19,503 nucleotides of DNA from CAIMMJ01 sp037131955 (GTDB lineage Bacteria > Bacteroidota > Bacteroidia > UBA4408). The stretch lies in NCBI GenBank assembly GCA_037131955.1, contig JBAXQC010000051.1, forward strand, positions 1 to 19,503, in the 5' to 3' direction. Shown here piece after piece: positions 1 through 7,211 of this stretch (position 1 is its first letter; each line of letters opens with the position of its first letter). The translations under genes and the position numbers were made by a program. The notes under the pieces are model-generated. The model was not told the origin of the DNA. It saw only the letters and a program-made list of their open reading frames with translations, and ran no database searches.

Positions 1-137
1 GGTCTTTTTTTTAATTTAAGGATTAACAACTGATGGTTGAAAAAATTGTTTTGTTTAGTTTCATTAAATTATCAAGTTAAATAAAGCACATGTAAGAATT
101 TTTAAAATACGTACTAATACGGATGCAAATAGCGCAG

Positions 138-149
138 AACTACGTAGTT
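138..149. promoter_or_regulatory. 12-bp perfect palindrome upstream of lipoprotein gene
   Basis: AACTACGTAGTT is a perfect palindrome centred about 60 bp before the lipoprotein start. Its size and place suit a dimeric regulator's operator. No regulator is encoded nearby and no second copy was seen, so an operator role is inference. I found no exact TAnnTTTG element in this upstream region. Confidence 0.3.
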
Positions 150-202
150 TATTTTGGGAAGAATTCTGAAAATTTGTACAACTAAATTTAAAACTAAACA
201 AC

Positions 203-991
203 ATGAAAAAATTATCAAAATTCGCTTATCTTCTATTGGTGTGTATCTCAATAGGATTAATTTCTTGTGAAAAAGACGAAACTCCCGAGCCAGAACCAGA
301 ACCAACTCCTGCTACTGTGCCTGCAACAACTCCAACTCCATCCAATCCAACGCCTTCGCCATCCGATGCAAAAGGTGTTTTGGTAGGGATTAAAACAATT
401 ACATTTGTAAATGTACCAGGTGTAGGAACAATTCAGCAAGCAATTGGAGTTGGTGTGGCGAGTTTTTGGGAAACACAAGGAACTTTTTTAGATGGTGGTG
501 CTGTTTCGGTAAACACAAAATCCTTAGTAAAAGGAACTAACAATGTATATACTTTTACCCCAACAGCTACTGATGTAACAGGAATTGAATTTACAGGAAA
601 CAGCACCAACTGGAGTGTTGCAGGAAATTCTTCAACTGGAGTTTCTGCATTTACCTATAACCCAAATATAGGATTTCCTGCCATTGGTGCACTTACTGGA
701 AGCCCCACAACAGTTACACGTGCTAGTGGTTTTAAATTAGGTTCTGCAACAGCAATAACAAATGCAGATTCAGTTATTTTTTCAGTTTACGGACCTAGTG
801 GATCAAAGCAAGTGGTTAAAGCTGGAAATGTAAGTTCATATTCTTTTACTGCTTCTGAATTAAGCGGTGTAGGCGAAGGTTCTGGATTTGTGCAAATTTG
901 CCCTTACAAAATTGCTAGTGCAACTTTTACTGGTAAAAAATATTATTTTGTAAACGAAAGCGTAGTAACACAATCTGTAACAATAAACTAA
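203..991 (+). CDS. Surface-type lipoprotein of unknown function
   Basis: This 262-residue protein is a predicted lipoprotein. It begins with a lysine-rich n-region and a hydrophobic core ending in the lipobox Leu19-Ile20-Ser21-Cys22, so signal peptidase II should cleave before Cys22. The next residues are Glu-Lys-Asp-Glu, which fit the K-(D/E)2 lipoprotein export signal that directs Bacteroidota lipoproteins to the cell surface. Residues about 28-55 are a Pro/Glu then Pro/Thr/Ser-rich spacer, likely a flexible stalk. The remaining 200 residues are rich in Gly, Ser, Thr and Val with alternating hydrophobic positions, suggesting a beta-sandwich. I recognise no family. The gene is followed directly by a terminator, so it is probably transcribed alone. 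The ATG start is the only one compatible with the signal peptide. That it is a surface lipoprotein is well supported; its function is unknown. Confidence 0.88.
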   Translation: MKKLSKFAYLLLVCISIGLISCEKDETPEPEPEPTPATVPATTPTPSNPTPSPSDAKGVLVGIKTITFVNVPGVGTIQQAIGVGVASFWETQGTFLDGGAVSVNTKSLVKGTNNVYTFTPTATDVTGIEFTGNSTNWSVAGNSSTGVSAFTYNPNIGFPAIGALTGSPTTVTRASGFKLGSATAITNADSVIFSVYGPSGSKQVVKAGNVSSYSFTASELSGVGEGSGFVQICPYKIASATFTGKKYYFVNESVVTQSVTIN

Positions 992-1005
992 AGAATTACT
1001 CATCC

Positions 1006-1050
1006 AAACAAAAGGCTTTCGTTCATTGAGCGGTGGCCTTTTTTGTTTTG
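1006..1050 (+). terminator. Rho-independent terminator after lipoprotein gene
   Basis: AAACAAAAGGC (1006-1016) can pair with GGCC plus the T-rich tail at 1036-1049, giving a G/C-topped hairpin followed by TTTTTTGTTTT. It starts 15 bp after the lipoprotein stop codon. Confidence 0.7.
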
Positions 1051-1354
1051 CAATCAATTGGAAATATAATTTTGGAGTGATGCAAAATTAAGTTGTGGAA
1101 TAGCTGGAACAAAGCATGTTCAATGAAGTTTGTCAAATAATAAAAATGACAAACTAAAATCTTATAGAATCATATTTTTTTAGAGAGTTAAGCAACTAAG
1201 TAGCTATGCTAGTTTCAAAAAAACCAAGTTATTACTCTTTTTTTATTTTAAAATGGCACATAACAATTATACCTATTTTTACTACTAAATTGCTTTTGCA
1301 ACTCATCAACTGGCAAATACTAATGTTATGCTAGCATTATTTTTTTGTAATTTA
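1051..1354. other. Non-coding gap between lipoprotein gene and secreted-protein operon
   Basis: No credible coding frame is present on either strand. The stretch holds a 9-bp inverted repeat, AGTTTGTCA (1127-1135) and TGACAAACT (1147-1155), with an 11-base A/T loop. It also holds a short palindrome, ATGCTAGCAT, at about 1328-1337. The hairpin has no following T-run, so it is not an obvious terminator. Confidence 0.5.
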
Positions 1355-1384
1355 TTGCTTAAAATTATTTAATAGTTACTTTTG
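1355..1384 (+). promoter_or_regulatory. Bacteroidota-type promoter for the secreted-protein operon
   Basis: TTG at 1355-1357 and TACTTTTG at 1377-1384 are separated by exactly 19 bases, matching the Bacteroidota consensus TTG-N19-TAnnTTTG. Transcription would start around 1390, giving a leader of about 30 A-rich bases before the ATG at 1422. Confidence 0.75.
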
Positions 1385-1421
1385 TTTTAAAAGAAAACTA
1401 AAAAAATTAAAAAAAACTATA

Positions 1422-2519
1422 ATGAAAAAACTAACTCTTACCCTAAGCATTATTGCTGCAGTAATTTTTACAAACAGTGCCAATGCAGAAATTTGGCGTG
1501 TAAACAACAACGCTACCGGCACCAATGGCGAAAATTTAGGTGGTAACGTTAGTAAACCCGTTTTTGCAAGTATGGCAGCAGTAATGAGCAGTTCATTAAT
1601 TCCTGCAAGTAGTGGGGATACTATTTATTTGGAGAGCAGTCCAAATAGTTATGGCGCATTCACCATTAGTAAGCAAATTACCCTTATTGGAAGTGGCACC
1701 TTTGTTGACCAAAATGATTCAACTTCTTGGAACAGTATAAAAGCACTAACAGGAAACATTACAGTTGCAAGTGATAATGTAAATATTATTGGAGTTACAA
1801 TTGGAGGAGCTGTTTTAACACCACTAAATGCTGTTAGAAATAATTTAACAATTAAGAGGTGTTATTTAGGTGGTTTTACTATGACGACTTGTTATGGTTC
1901 TAGTACAACATTAAACAATTTAGTTTTCACACAAAATTATGTGGTTTATAATGACGTTTTTACACATAATGCTTGCAACGGCAGTGAATCAATTATTCTA
2001 AATAATCCAATATTTACAAATAATATTTTTCTAGGCCGATTGCCAAATAAGAACTTAAATATTGTAAACAATAATGTTTTTAATTCTGCCCAATCTCTAA
2101 CCTTCACCTGTAATGAATTTAAAAATAATATCATTCGTCAAGCGGCACAGACAACTGCTATTAGCTGTGCTTTAAGTGCTTATACCAATAATATAGCACC
2201 AACAGCATCACAATTTCCAACAGGTTATAATAGTACCAATTTAGTGGTTACAGAAAGTCAACAAAATAACACTTTATTTGTACCTGCAGCAACTAATACA
2301 GATGATGGTGATTATCAATTAAGACCAGCCTATAAAGTGGGCACTGCTACACCCAACAATTTAGGTGCAGATGGTACTGAGCGTGGGGTATATGGAGGTG
2401 CGTATCCTTATACTAAATCAGGCATTGGTCCAATTCCAGTTATTTATAAAGTAAATACAAATGGGGTTGCCAACCAAAGTGGCTTAAATATTACTATTTC
2501 TACAAAAGCAGTTAAGTAA
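1422..2519 (+). CDS. Secreted protein, probable right-handed beta-helix
   Basis: The 365-residue product has a classical Sec signal peptide (Met-Lys-Lys, hydrophobic core, Ala-Asn-Ala at 20-22) and is predicted to leave the cytoplasm. The mature part opens with a segment on 'GDTIYLESSPNSYGAF' (about residues 65-80) and then short turns rich in Asn, Ile, Val and Thr such as 'ITLIGSGTF' and 'NVNIIGVTIGGAV'. This rhythm is typical of pectate-lyase-like beta-helix proteins. No catalytic motif can be assigned, so an enzymatic role is not claimed. It lacks a T9SS C-terminal domain of its own. The next gene starts 19 bp downstream on the same strand without a terminator between, so the two form an operon driven by the promoter at 1355-1384. 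The beta-helix assignment rests on repeat rhythm only. Confidence 0.85.
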   Translation: MKKLTLTLSIIAAVIFTNSANAEIWRVNNNATGTNGENLGGNVSKPVFASMAAVMSSSLIPASSGDTIYLESSPNSYGAFTISKQITLIGSGTFVDQNDSTSWNSIKALTGNITVASDNVNIIGVTIGGAVLTPLNAVRNNLTIKRCYLGGFTMTTCYGSSTTLNNLVFTQNYVVYNDVFTHNACNGSESIILNNPIFTNNIFLGRLPNKNLNIVNNNVFNSAQSLTFTCNEFKNNIIRQAAQTTAISCALSAYTNNIAPTASQFPTGYNSTNLVVTESQQNNTLFVPAATNTDDGDYQLRPAYKVGTATPNNLGADGTERGVYGGAYPYTKSGIGPIPVIYKVNTNGVANQSGLNITISTKAVK

Positions 2520-2538
2520 TTAACCCTAACATACAACT

Positions 2539-5500
2539 ATGAAAAGGTTAATTTATTTAATCGTATTTACACTTGCTATTGCAAATGTAAATGCCCAAAA
2601 GATTACTCGCCTAGAGTATTTTTTTGATGAAGACCCGGGTTTTGGTTTTGCTACCCCTGTAGATATTGCACCAGATGCCCAAATGGTAAACAATTTTAAT
2701 TTTACAGCAAGCACTGTAGGTTTATCTATTGGATATCATAATTTCTTCTTCAGAACACTCAATGACAGTGGCCAATGGAGCCATACTTACCAAAGACAAA
2801 TTGAAGTTTTTGCTTCTTACCAACCACTAAAAATATCACGTGGCGAATATTATATTGATGAAGATTTAGGCTTTGGTTTTGGCACTTCCTTCCCTATTAT
2901 AGGTGGTGCGGGACAAAATGTAACAACCAATTTAAACATTCAAACAAGCACTTTAAGTTTAGGCAATCACTTGCTAATTTTTAGAATGTTAGATTCCTTA
3001 GGGCGTTGGAGCCAAACTTACACCAGAACTTTTGAAAAAGTAGAAGACCAAAACCCTCAAATTATTGCTTACGAATATGCCGTAAATGAAGACCCAGGAT
3101 ATGGATTGGCAACAAGGGTAAATTTAACCACTCCTTTTGTGGACGATGAAATTGCTTTTAATATTCCAGTAACTGGTTTGCCAGAAGGTGCTGCAACAGC
3201 ATACATCAGAACATTAAATTCAAATGGAAAATGGTCTCAAACGGTAATCAGAAATTTTTCTGTGTGCAATACCTTGCCCAATGTAGAAATTACGTTTAGT
3301 GGTAATACTGCTATTTGTGGAAGCGGAAGTGTAACTCTTAATGCCCCTTTAGGAACAGGTTTTACGTATGTTTGGAAAAGAGACGGAACCTTAATAAATG
3401 GAGCAACCAATGCAGTGTATAATGCCAATTTAACAGGTGCTTATACTGTAACGGTTACTACACCAACTGGGTGTTCTGCCGAATCGCAAGCTGTAAATAT
3501 TACGCAAAGCAGTAATCCAGCAGCATCTATAAGTACTACCAACACCAATATATGCAGTAACGACAGCACCCCAATAAATGCAAATACAGGAGCAGGCTTA
3601 AACTATCAATGGAACTTAGCTGGTAGCCCTATTGCTGGTGCAAATGCTTCTACCATTTACGCTAGTTTGCCGGGCAGTTATACTGTGCTTGTAACAAATA
3701 CAGCAGGCTGCAGTACTTTGTCTAATGCAATAAATATTAATACTGTTTCTGCACCCAACGCAACTATTGCCCAAGGTGCTTCAGTGTCAGTTTGTGCGGG
3801 AACAAATGTTACTTTAAATGCAAATACAGGAAGCGGTTTTAGTTATCAATGGAAAAACTACGGAAATATAATTGCTGGTGCAACTTCTGCTAATTATACC
3901 ACCAATTCCGCTGGAGATTATACGGTTACCATAACATCAGGAACTTGCAGTGCCACATCTTTGCCTACTTCAATTGTCGTAAATCAATTGCCAACAGCCA
4001 ATACTATAGCATTAGGAGCAACTACTTTTTGCTCTGGTGGAAGTGTAGAAATCTCTGCCAACAGCGGCAGCAACTTATTGTATCAATGGAGAAACAATGG
4101 AACAAACATTCCTTTTACCAGTCAAGTTTACGAAGCCACAGCTACTGGTAACTATTCTGTAGTGGTAACTGATGCAAACAATTGCAGCAATACCTCCAAC
4201 GCAATTGCAGTAACGGTTAGCCCTGTGTTAACTCCAACAGTAAATTTGGTAAACTCCACTGGCCTTACTTGTCCTGGTGTGCCAGTTACCATAGTTGCCA
4301 ACAGCACCAACGGCGGCACTAATCCTTATTTTTTGTTTAAAGTAAACAATCAAGCCGTACAATTTAGCAATAGCCCAAGTTTTATTTACGAAAATTTTAA
4401 CGACAACGATTTGGTGCAGGCATTAATGATAAGCAATGCTGGTTGTGTTTCTTCTCCAAACGCAAACTCTAATAATTTACAAATAGATTTAGATTACGTA
4501 AATTACGGATTAGGATTTTCTGCATCTGCCACCTCCTTAAATGCTCCGCCTTACTTTACAACTTTTACAAATAATTCTAGTAACCAAAGTGCTTACCAGT
4601 TTAGTTGGAATTTTGGAGATGGAACCAATTTTAATGGCGCCAACCCTGGTGTACATCAATATCCTCTAGAAGGTATTTATACAGTGAGTTTATTGGCAAG
4701 AGACAACACCACAGGTTGCGTAGATACTTTGGTAATTCAAAATTACATTCAATGCACCAACGGTACTTCTTCCGTGAACAACACGTGTAGCTTCACAGTT
4801 TCTACAACACCACCTGCAGGAGTAATAAGTACTTGCCAAGGAGGAACTTTATTGTTGACGTGTAATACCAATGCAAGCAATGCAATTTATCAATGGAAAA
4901 GAAATGGCGAACCAATAGGTGGAGCAGTGCAAAGCACTTACAATGCAATTTCTGAGGGATTTTATTCTGTAACGGTTTTTCAAGGACAATGTGTAAAATC
5001 TTCTGAGGCAGTTTTTGTAAGTTTTAATGCATCAGTAGCACCTGCTGCCCCAACTATTTCTTCTGCCGGCAATCCATTAAATTGTGCCAACTTTAGCATT
5101 CCTGCAAATGCTGTATCTGCTGTAGCACAAAGTTATTTGTGGAGCACTGGTGCAACAACTCCAAGCATTACCATAACAAGTTCGGGAATTTATTTTGTTA
5201 CAATTACAGATGCAAATGGTTGTACTTCCATTTCGGAACCACTTGTTATAAATGCCTCTTCGGTGCAAGCACCTGATGTTTGCGTTACCACAACAGAACT
5301 TGTAAACAGTACAGATATTAAAAATGTGGTAGTGTGGGAAAAACCTATCACTACACAAATAGACTCGTTTATTGTGTTAAGAGAAACAAATTTTGCAGGT
5401 GTGTTTAATAGAATTGGAGCAACAGATTATGACCAATTGAGCGAATTTGTAGATTTAAACTCCAATCCCAATTCCATTTCTTACAGATACAGGTTGCAAG

Positions 5501-6174
5501 TAAGAGATATTTGTGGAAGTTTAAGCTTACCAGGCGACGTTCATAAAACTATTCATTTGCAGGTATCACCAGGCATTGGAAATCAAAGGAACTTAAGCTG
5601 GAATGCCAGCCAAGGAGTTTTTATACCTAGTTTTATTTTATCAAGAGGTCCAGATATAAATAACCTAACAGATTTTGATACAGTGCCAAGTTCTCAAACA
5701 ACCTACACGGACGTAAATCCTCCATTTGGTTCAAATACGGCATACTGTGTAAACGTGCTTTTGGTTTCTCCTTGCAATTCTACTGTATTGGCAAGTGCAA
5801 GCAATGAAATGGTAATTCCATCTGTAACGCAAAGGGTTAGATCTACTTCAAACACTGGAGGAAACATTAATGCAATTTTATACGACGAAGGAATTGGCAC
5901 TTCAAGCAAAGAAGGCATCCAAAAAACTATTTTTGTAACACTTGTGCCCAACCCCAACAACGGAAATTTTGTGTTGCAAAATGCAGACGGCTCTGTGTTA
6001 GAAAAAGGTCAAGTAGAAATATTTGATTTGGCGGGGAGAAAAGTAGGAGAAACCATGGTTCAAAGCGATGGAATTATACAACTAAACGGAGTATCTAATG
6101 GCGTGTATTACGTAAAATACAGCAATGCCAAATCCTCAAAAACATTGAAAATGATGGTTCAAAAAGGAGAGTAA
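2539..6174 (+). CDS. Large modular secreted protein with Ig-like, PKD and T9SS sorting domains
   Basis: The 1211-residue product is a predicted type IX secretion cargo. A Sec signal peptide (cleavage after Ala19) is followed by three tandem repeats of about 70 residues (roughly 21-95, 98-168, 174-242). Each repeat begins with a Tyr-rich stretch containing EDPGFG, EDLGFG or EDPGYG and ends with a motif like RTLNDSGQWSHTY. Next come Ig-like modules (about 247-325, 327-405, 406-480, 484-560, 757-832) with the recurrent core YxWK/R...GxYTVxVT, a diverged module at 566-650, a PKD domain (about 654-740, 'SWNFGDG') and another Ig-like module near 834-912. Two FN3-like segments follow to about 1090. 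The last 80 residues (from 'VPNPNNGNF' to 'KTLKMMVQKGE') are a type A T9SS C-terminal domain. A cell-surface or extracellular adhesive or structural role is likely; a specific ligand cannot be inferred. It is co-transcribed with the beta-helix gene and ends at a strong terminator. Confidence 0.93.
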   Translation: MKRLIYLIVFTLAIANVNAQKITRLEYFFDEDPGFGFATPVDIAPDAQMVNNFNFTASTVGLSIGYHNFFFRTLNDSGQWSHTYQRQIEVFASYQPLKISRGEYYIDEDLGFGFGTSFPIIGGAGQNVTTNLNIQTSTLSLGNHLLIFRMLDSLGRWSQTYTRTFEKVEDQNPQIIAYEYAVNEDPGYGLATRVNLTTPFVDDEIAFNIPVTGLPEGAATAYIRTLNSNGKWSQTVIRNFSVCNTLPNVEITFSGNTAICGSGSVTLNAPLGTGFTYVWKRDGTLINGATNAVYNANLTGAYTVTVTTPTGCSAESQAVNITQSSNPAASISTTNTNICSNDSTPINANTGAGLNYQWNLAGSPIAGANASTIYASLPGSYTVLVTNTAGCSTLSNAININTVSAPNATIAQGASVSVCAGTNVTLNANTGSGFSYQWKNYGNIIAGATSANYTTNSAGDYTVTITSGTCSATSLPTSIVVNQLPTANTIALGATTFCSGGSVEISANSGSNLLYQWRNNGTNIPFTSQVYEATATGNYSVVVTDANNCSNTSNAIAVTVSPVLTPTVNLVNSTGLTCPGVPVTIVANSTNGGTNPYFLFKVNNQAVQFSNSPSFIYENFNDNDLVQALMISNAGCVSSPNANSNNLQIDLDYVNYGLGFSASATSLNAPPYFTTFTNNSSNQSAYQFSWNFGDGTNFNGANPGVHQYPLEGIYTVSLLARDNTTGCVDTLVIQNYIQCTNGTSSVNNTCSFTVSTTPPAGVISTCQGGTLLLTCNTNASNAIYQWKRNGEPIGGAVQSTYNAISEGFYSVTVFQGQCVKSSEAVFVSFNASVAPAAPTISSAGNPLNCANFSIPANAVSAVAQSYLWSTGATTPSITITSSGIYFVTITDANGCTSISEPLVINASSVQAPDVCVTTTELVNSTDIKNVVVWEKPITTQIDSFIVLRETNFAGVFNRIGATDYDQLSEFVDLNSNPNSISYRYRLQVRDICGSLSLPGDVHKTIHLQVSPGIGNQRNLSWNASQGVFIPSFILSRGPDINNLTDFDTVPSSQTTYTDVNPPFGSNTAYCVNVLLVSPCNSTVLASASNEMVIPSVTQRVRSTSNTGGNINAILYDEGIGTSSKEGIQKTIFVTLVPNPNNGNFVLQNADGSVLEKGQVEIFDLAGRKVGETMVQSDGIIQLNGVSNGVYYVKYSNAKSSKTLKMMVQKGE

Positions 6175-6200
6175 TTTATCCTAAATTTTAGTTTTCAAAT

Positions 6201-6237
6201 AACCCCAAACAATAATTTGTTTGGGGTTGTTTGTTTT
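6201..6237 (+). terminator. Strong rho-independent terminator
   Basis: AACCCCAAAC (6201-6210) and GTTTGGGGTT (6219-6228) form a perfect 10-bp stem with loop AATAATTT, followed by GTTTGTTTT. It ends the secreted-protein operon 26 bp after the stop codon. Confidence 0.9.
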
Positions 6238-6279
6238 ACATTTAAAAAACTTACAATCTATTTTTAGACAAAAACTTAA

Positions 6280-6310
6280 TTTGGCAATAAAAAACAATTA
6301 CTTATTTTTG
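6280..6310 (+). promoter_or_regulatory. Bacteroidota-type promoter for the MNT/HEPN pair
   Basis: TTTG at 6280-6283 and TATTTTTG at 6303-6310 are separated by 19 bases, an exact match to TTG-N19-TAnnTTTG. The start of the nucleotidyltransferase gene lies 50 bp downstream. Confidence 0.72.
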
Positions 6311-6360
6311 AGGTAATAATTGAAGTTTATATACTACTATATAATTAATAGCAAAGATTA

Positions 6361-6675
6361 ATGGAGCCAAAAATAGCAAGCATAATAAAGCAAAAGGTAC
6401 AACAAATAGTTCCCAATGCAAAGGTTTTATTATTTGGCTCACAAGCAAGGGGAAATAATACCGCTGATAGCGATTATGATTTATTGATTATTTGCGATGC
6501 TGAATTAAGCCCAAAGCAAAAAATAGGCTACCTAAGCGAGCTAAATTTTGAGTTAGTAAAATTGTTAAAGAAACCGTTTGACATTTTATTAAACAGTCAA
6601 AAAGAAATAGAAAAGAAAAAACAGATTCCAGGGCATGTGGTAAGTTGGGCAATTAAAGAAGGTGTGCTGTTATGA
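6361..6675 (+). CDS. MNT-type minimal nucleotidyltransferase (MntA-like)
   Basis: This 104-residue cytoplasmic protein is a minimal nucleotidyltransferase of the Pol-beta superfamily. The signature GSX10DXD is complete: Gly26-Ser27, ten residues, then Asp38-Tyr39-Asp40, the expected metal-binding pair. Length and layout match MNT-domain partners of HEPN proteins. In characterised MntA/HepT pairs the MNT protein is the antitoxin and neutralises the HEPN ribonuclease by attaching AMP to a tyrosine. The stop overlaps the start of the HEPN gene by four bases (ATGA), implying translational coupling. The pair has its own promoter and sits between unrelated envelope and signalling genes, as mobile toxin-antitoxin pairs often do. 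The fold is well supported; the antitoxin role is inferred from family and partner. Confidence 0.92.
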   Translation: MEPKIASIIKQKVQQIVPNAKVLLFGSQARGNNTADSDYDLLIICDAELSPKQKIGYLSELNFELVKLLKKPFDILLNSQKEIEKKKQIPGHVVSWAIKEGVLL

Positions 6676-7067
6676 GTAAAGATTTGGAAGAGTATATTGC
6701 CAATTGGATCAAAAAAGCAACACATGATATTATTACTGCTCAAACCATTTTAGAGCATCAACCATTAATTTTAGATGTTGTATGTTTTCATTGTCAGCAG
6801 GCCATTGAAAAGTATCTCAAAGTTTTTTTAATTGCAAATAATGTTGATGTTGTTAAAACACATAATTTAAATTATTTGCAATTATTATGTTTGGAAATAG
6901 ATACTGATTTTGAGGAATTTGATTTTAAAGCACTCACCGAATATGCTGTTAATGCTAGGTATCCAGATGATTTTTTATCGCCTGAACTCGAAGAAACGAT
7001 GGATTATTTGAATTTGGCCTTGACAATAGAAAGATTAATTAAACAAAAAATCAATTTTAAGCCATAA
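6672..7067 (+). CDS. HEPN-domain protein paired with MNT nucleotidyltransferase
   Basis: The 131-residue product is a helical HEPN-domain protein. The family core 'CFHCQQAIEKYLKVFL' spans residues 38-53, followed by the conserved Lys62-Thr63-His64 and the late ARYPDDF segment (95-101). In MntA/HepT toxin-antitoxin systems the HEPN partner is a ribonuclease using an RX4-6H motif. No such motif is present here: neither Arg96 nor Arg121 has a His five to seven residues later. The protein therefore resembles the ARYP-type HEPN proteins and may not be a classical RNase toxin. It follows the nucleotidyltransferase with a four-base overlap, so the two are almost certainly made together. HEPN membership is confident; toxin function is uncertain. 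Confidence 0.9.
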   Translation: MSKDLEEYIANWIKKATHDIITAQTILEHQPLILDVVCFHCQQAIEKYLKVFLIANNVDVVKTHNLNYLQLLCLEIDTDFEEFDFKALTEYAVNARYPDDFLSPELEETMDYLNLALTIERLIKQKINFKP

Positions 7068-7118
7068 ACCATAATTGTTATACAAGAATAGAAAAATTTA
7101 AACTCCATAAAAAAAATA

Positions 7119-7157
7119 AATAATTCAATATGTTTCATAAAAATAGATTGAATTATT
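7119..7157 (+). other. 11-bp perfect inverted repeat between HEPN and SpoIIE genes
   Basis: AATAATTCAAT (7119-7129) and ATTGAATTATT (7147-7157) are exact reverse complements around a 17-base loop. The repeat lies 51 bp after the HEPN stop and 54 bp before the next start. It could be a weak terminator or an operator; there is no T-run right after it. Confidence 0.45.
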
Positions 7158-7211
7158 AATAGTTAAATTTATATTTAAACACTAGAAAATTTAATTTTAA
7201 AATAAGCTATT

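Noticed and set aside
5077..5358. A 93-codon minus-strand open frame inside the T9SS cargo gene
   Set aside because: It is Cys- and Ile-rich, has no domain, and lies antisense to a strongly supported coding region.
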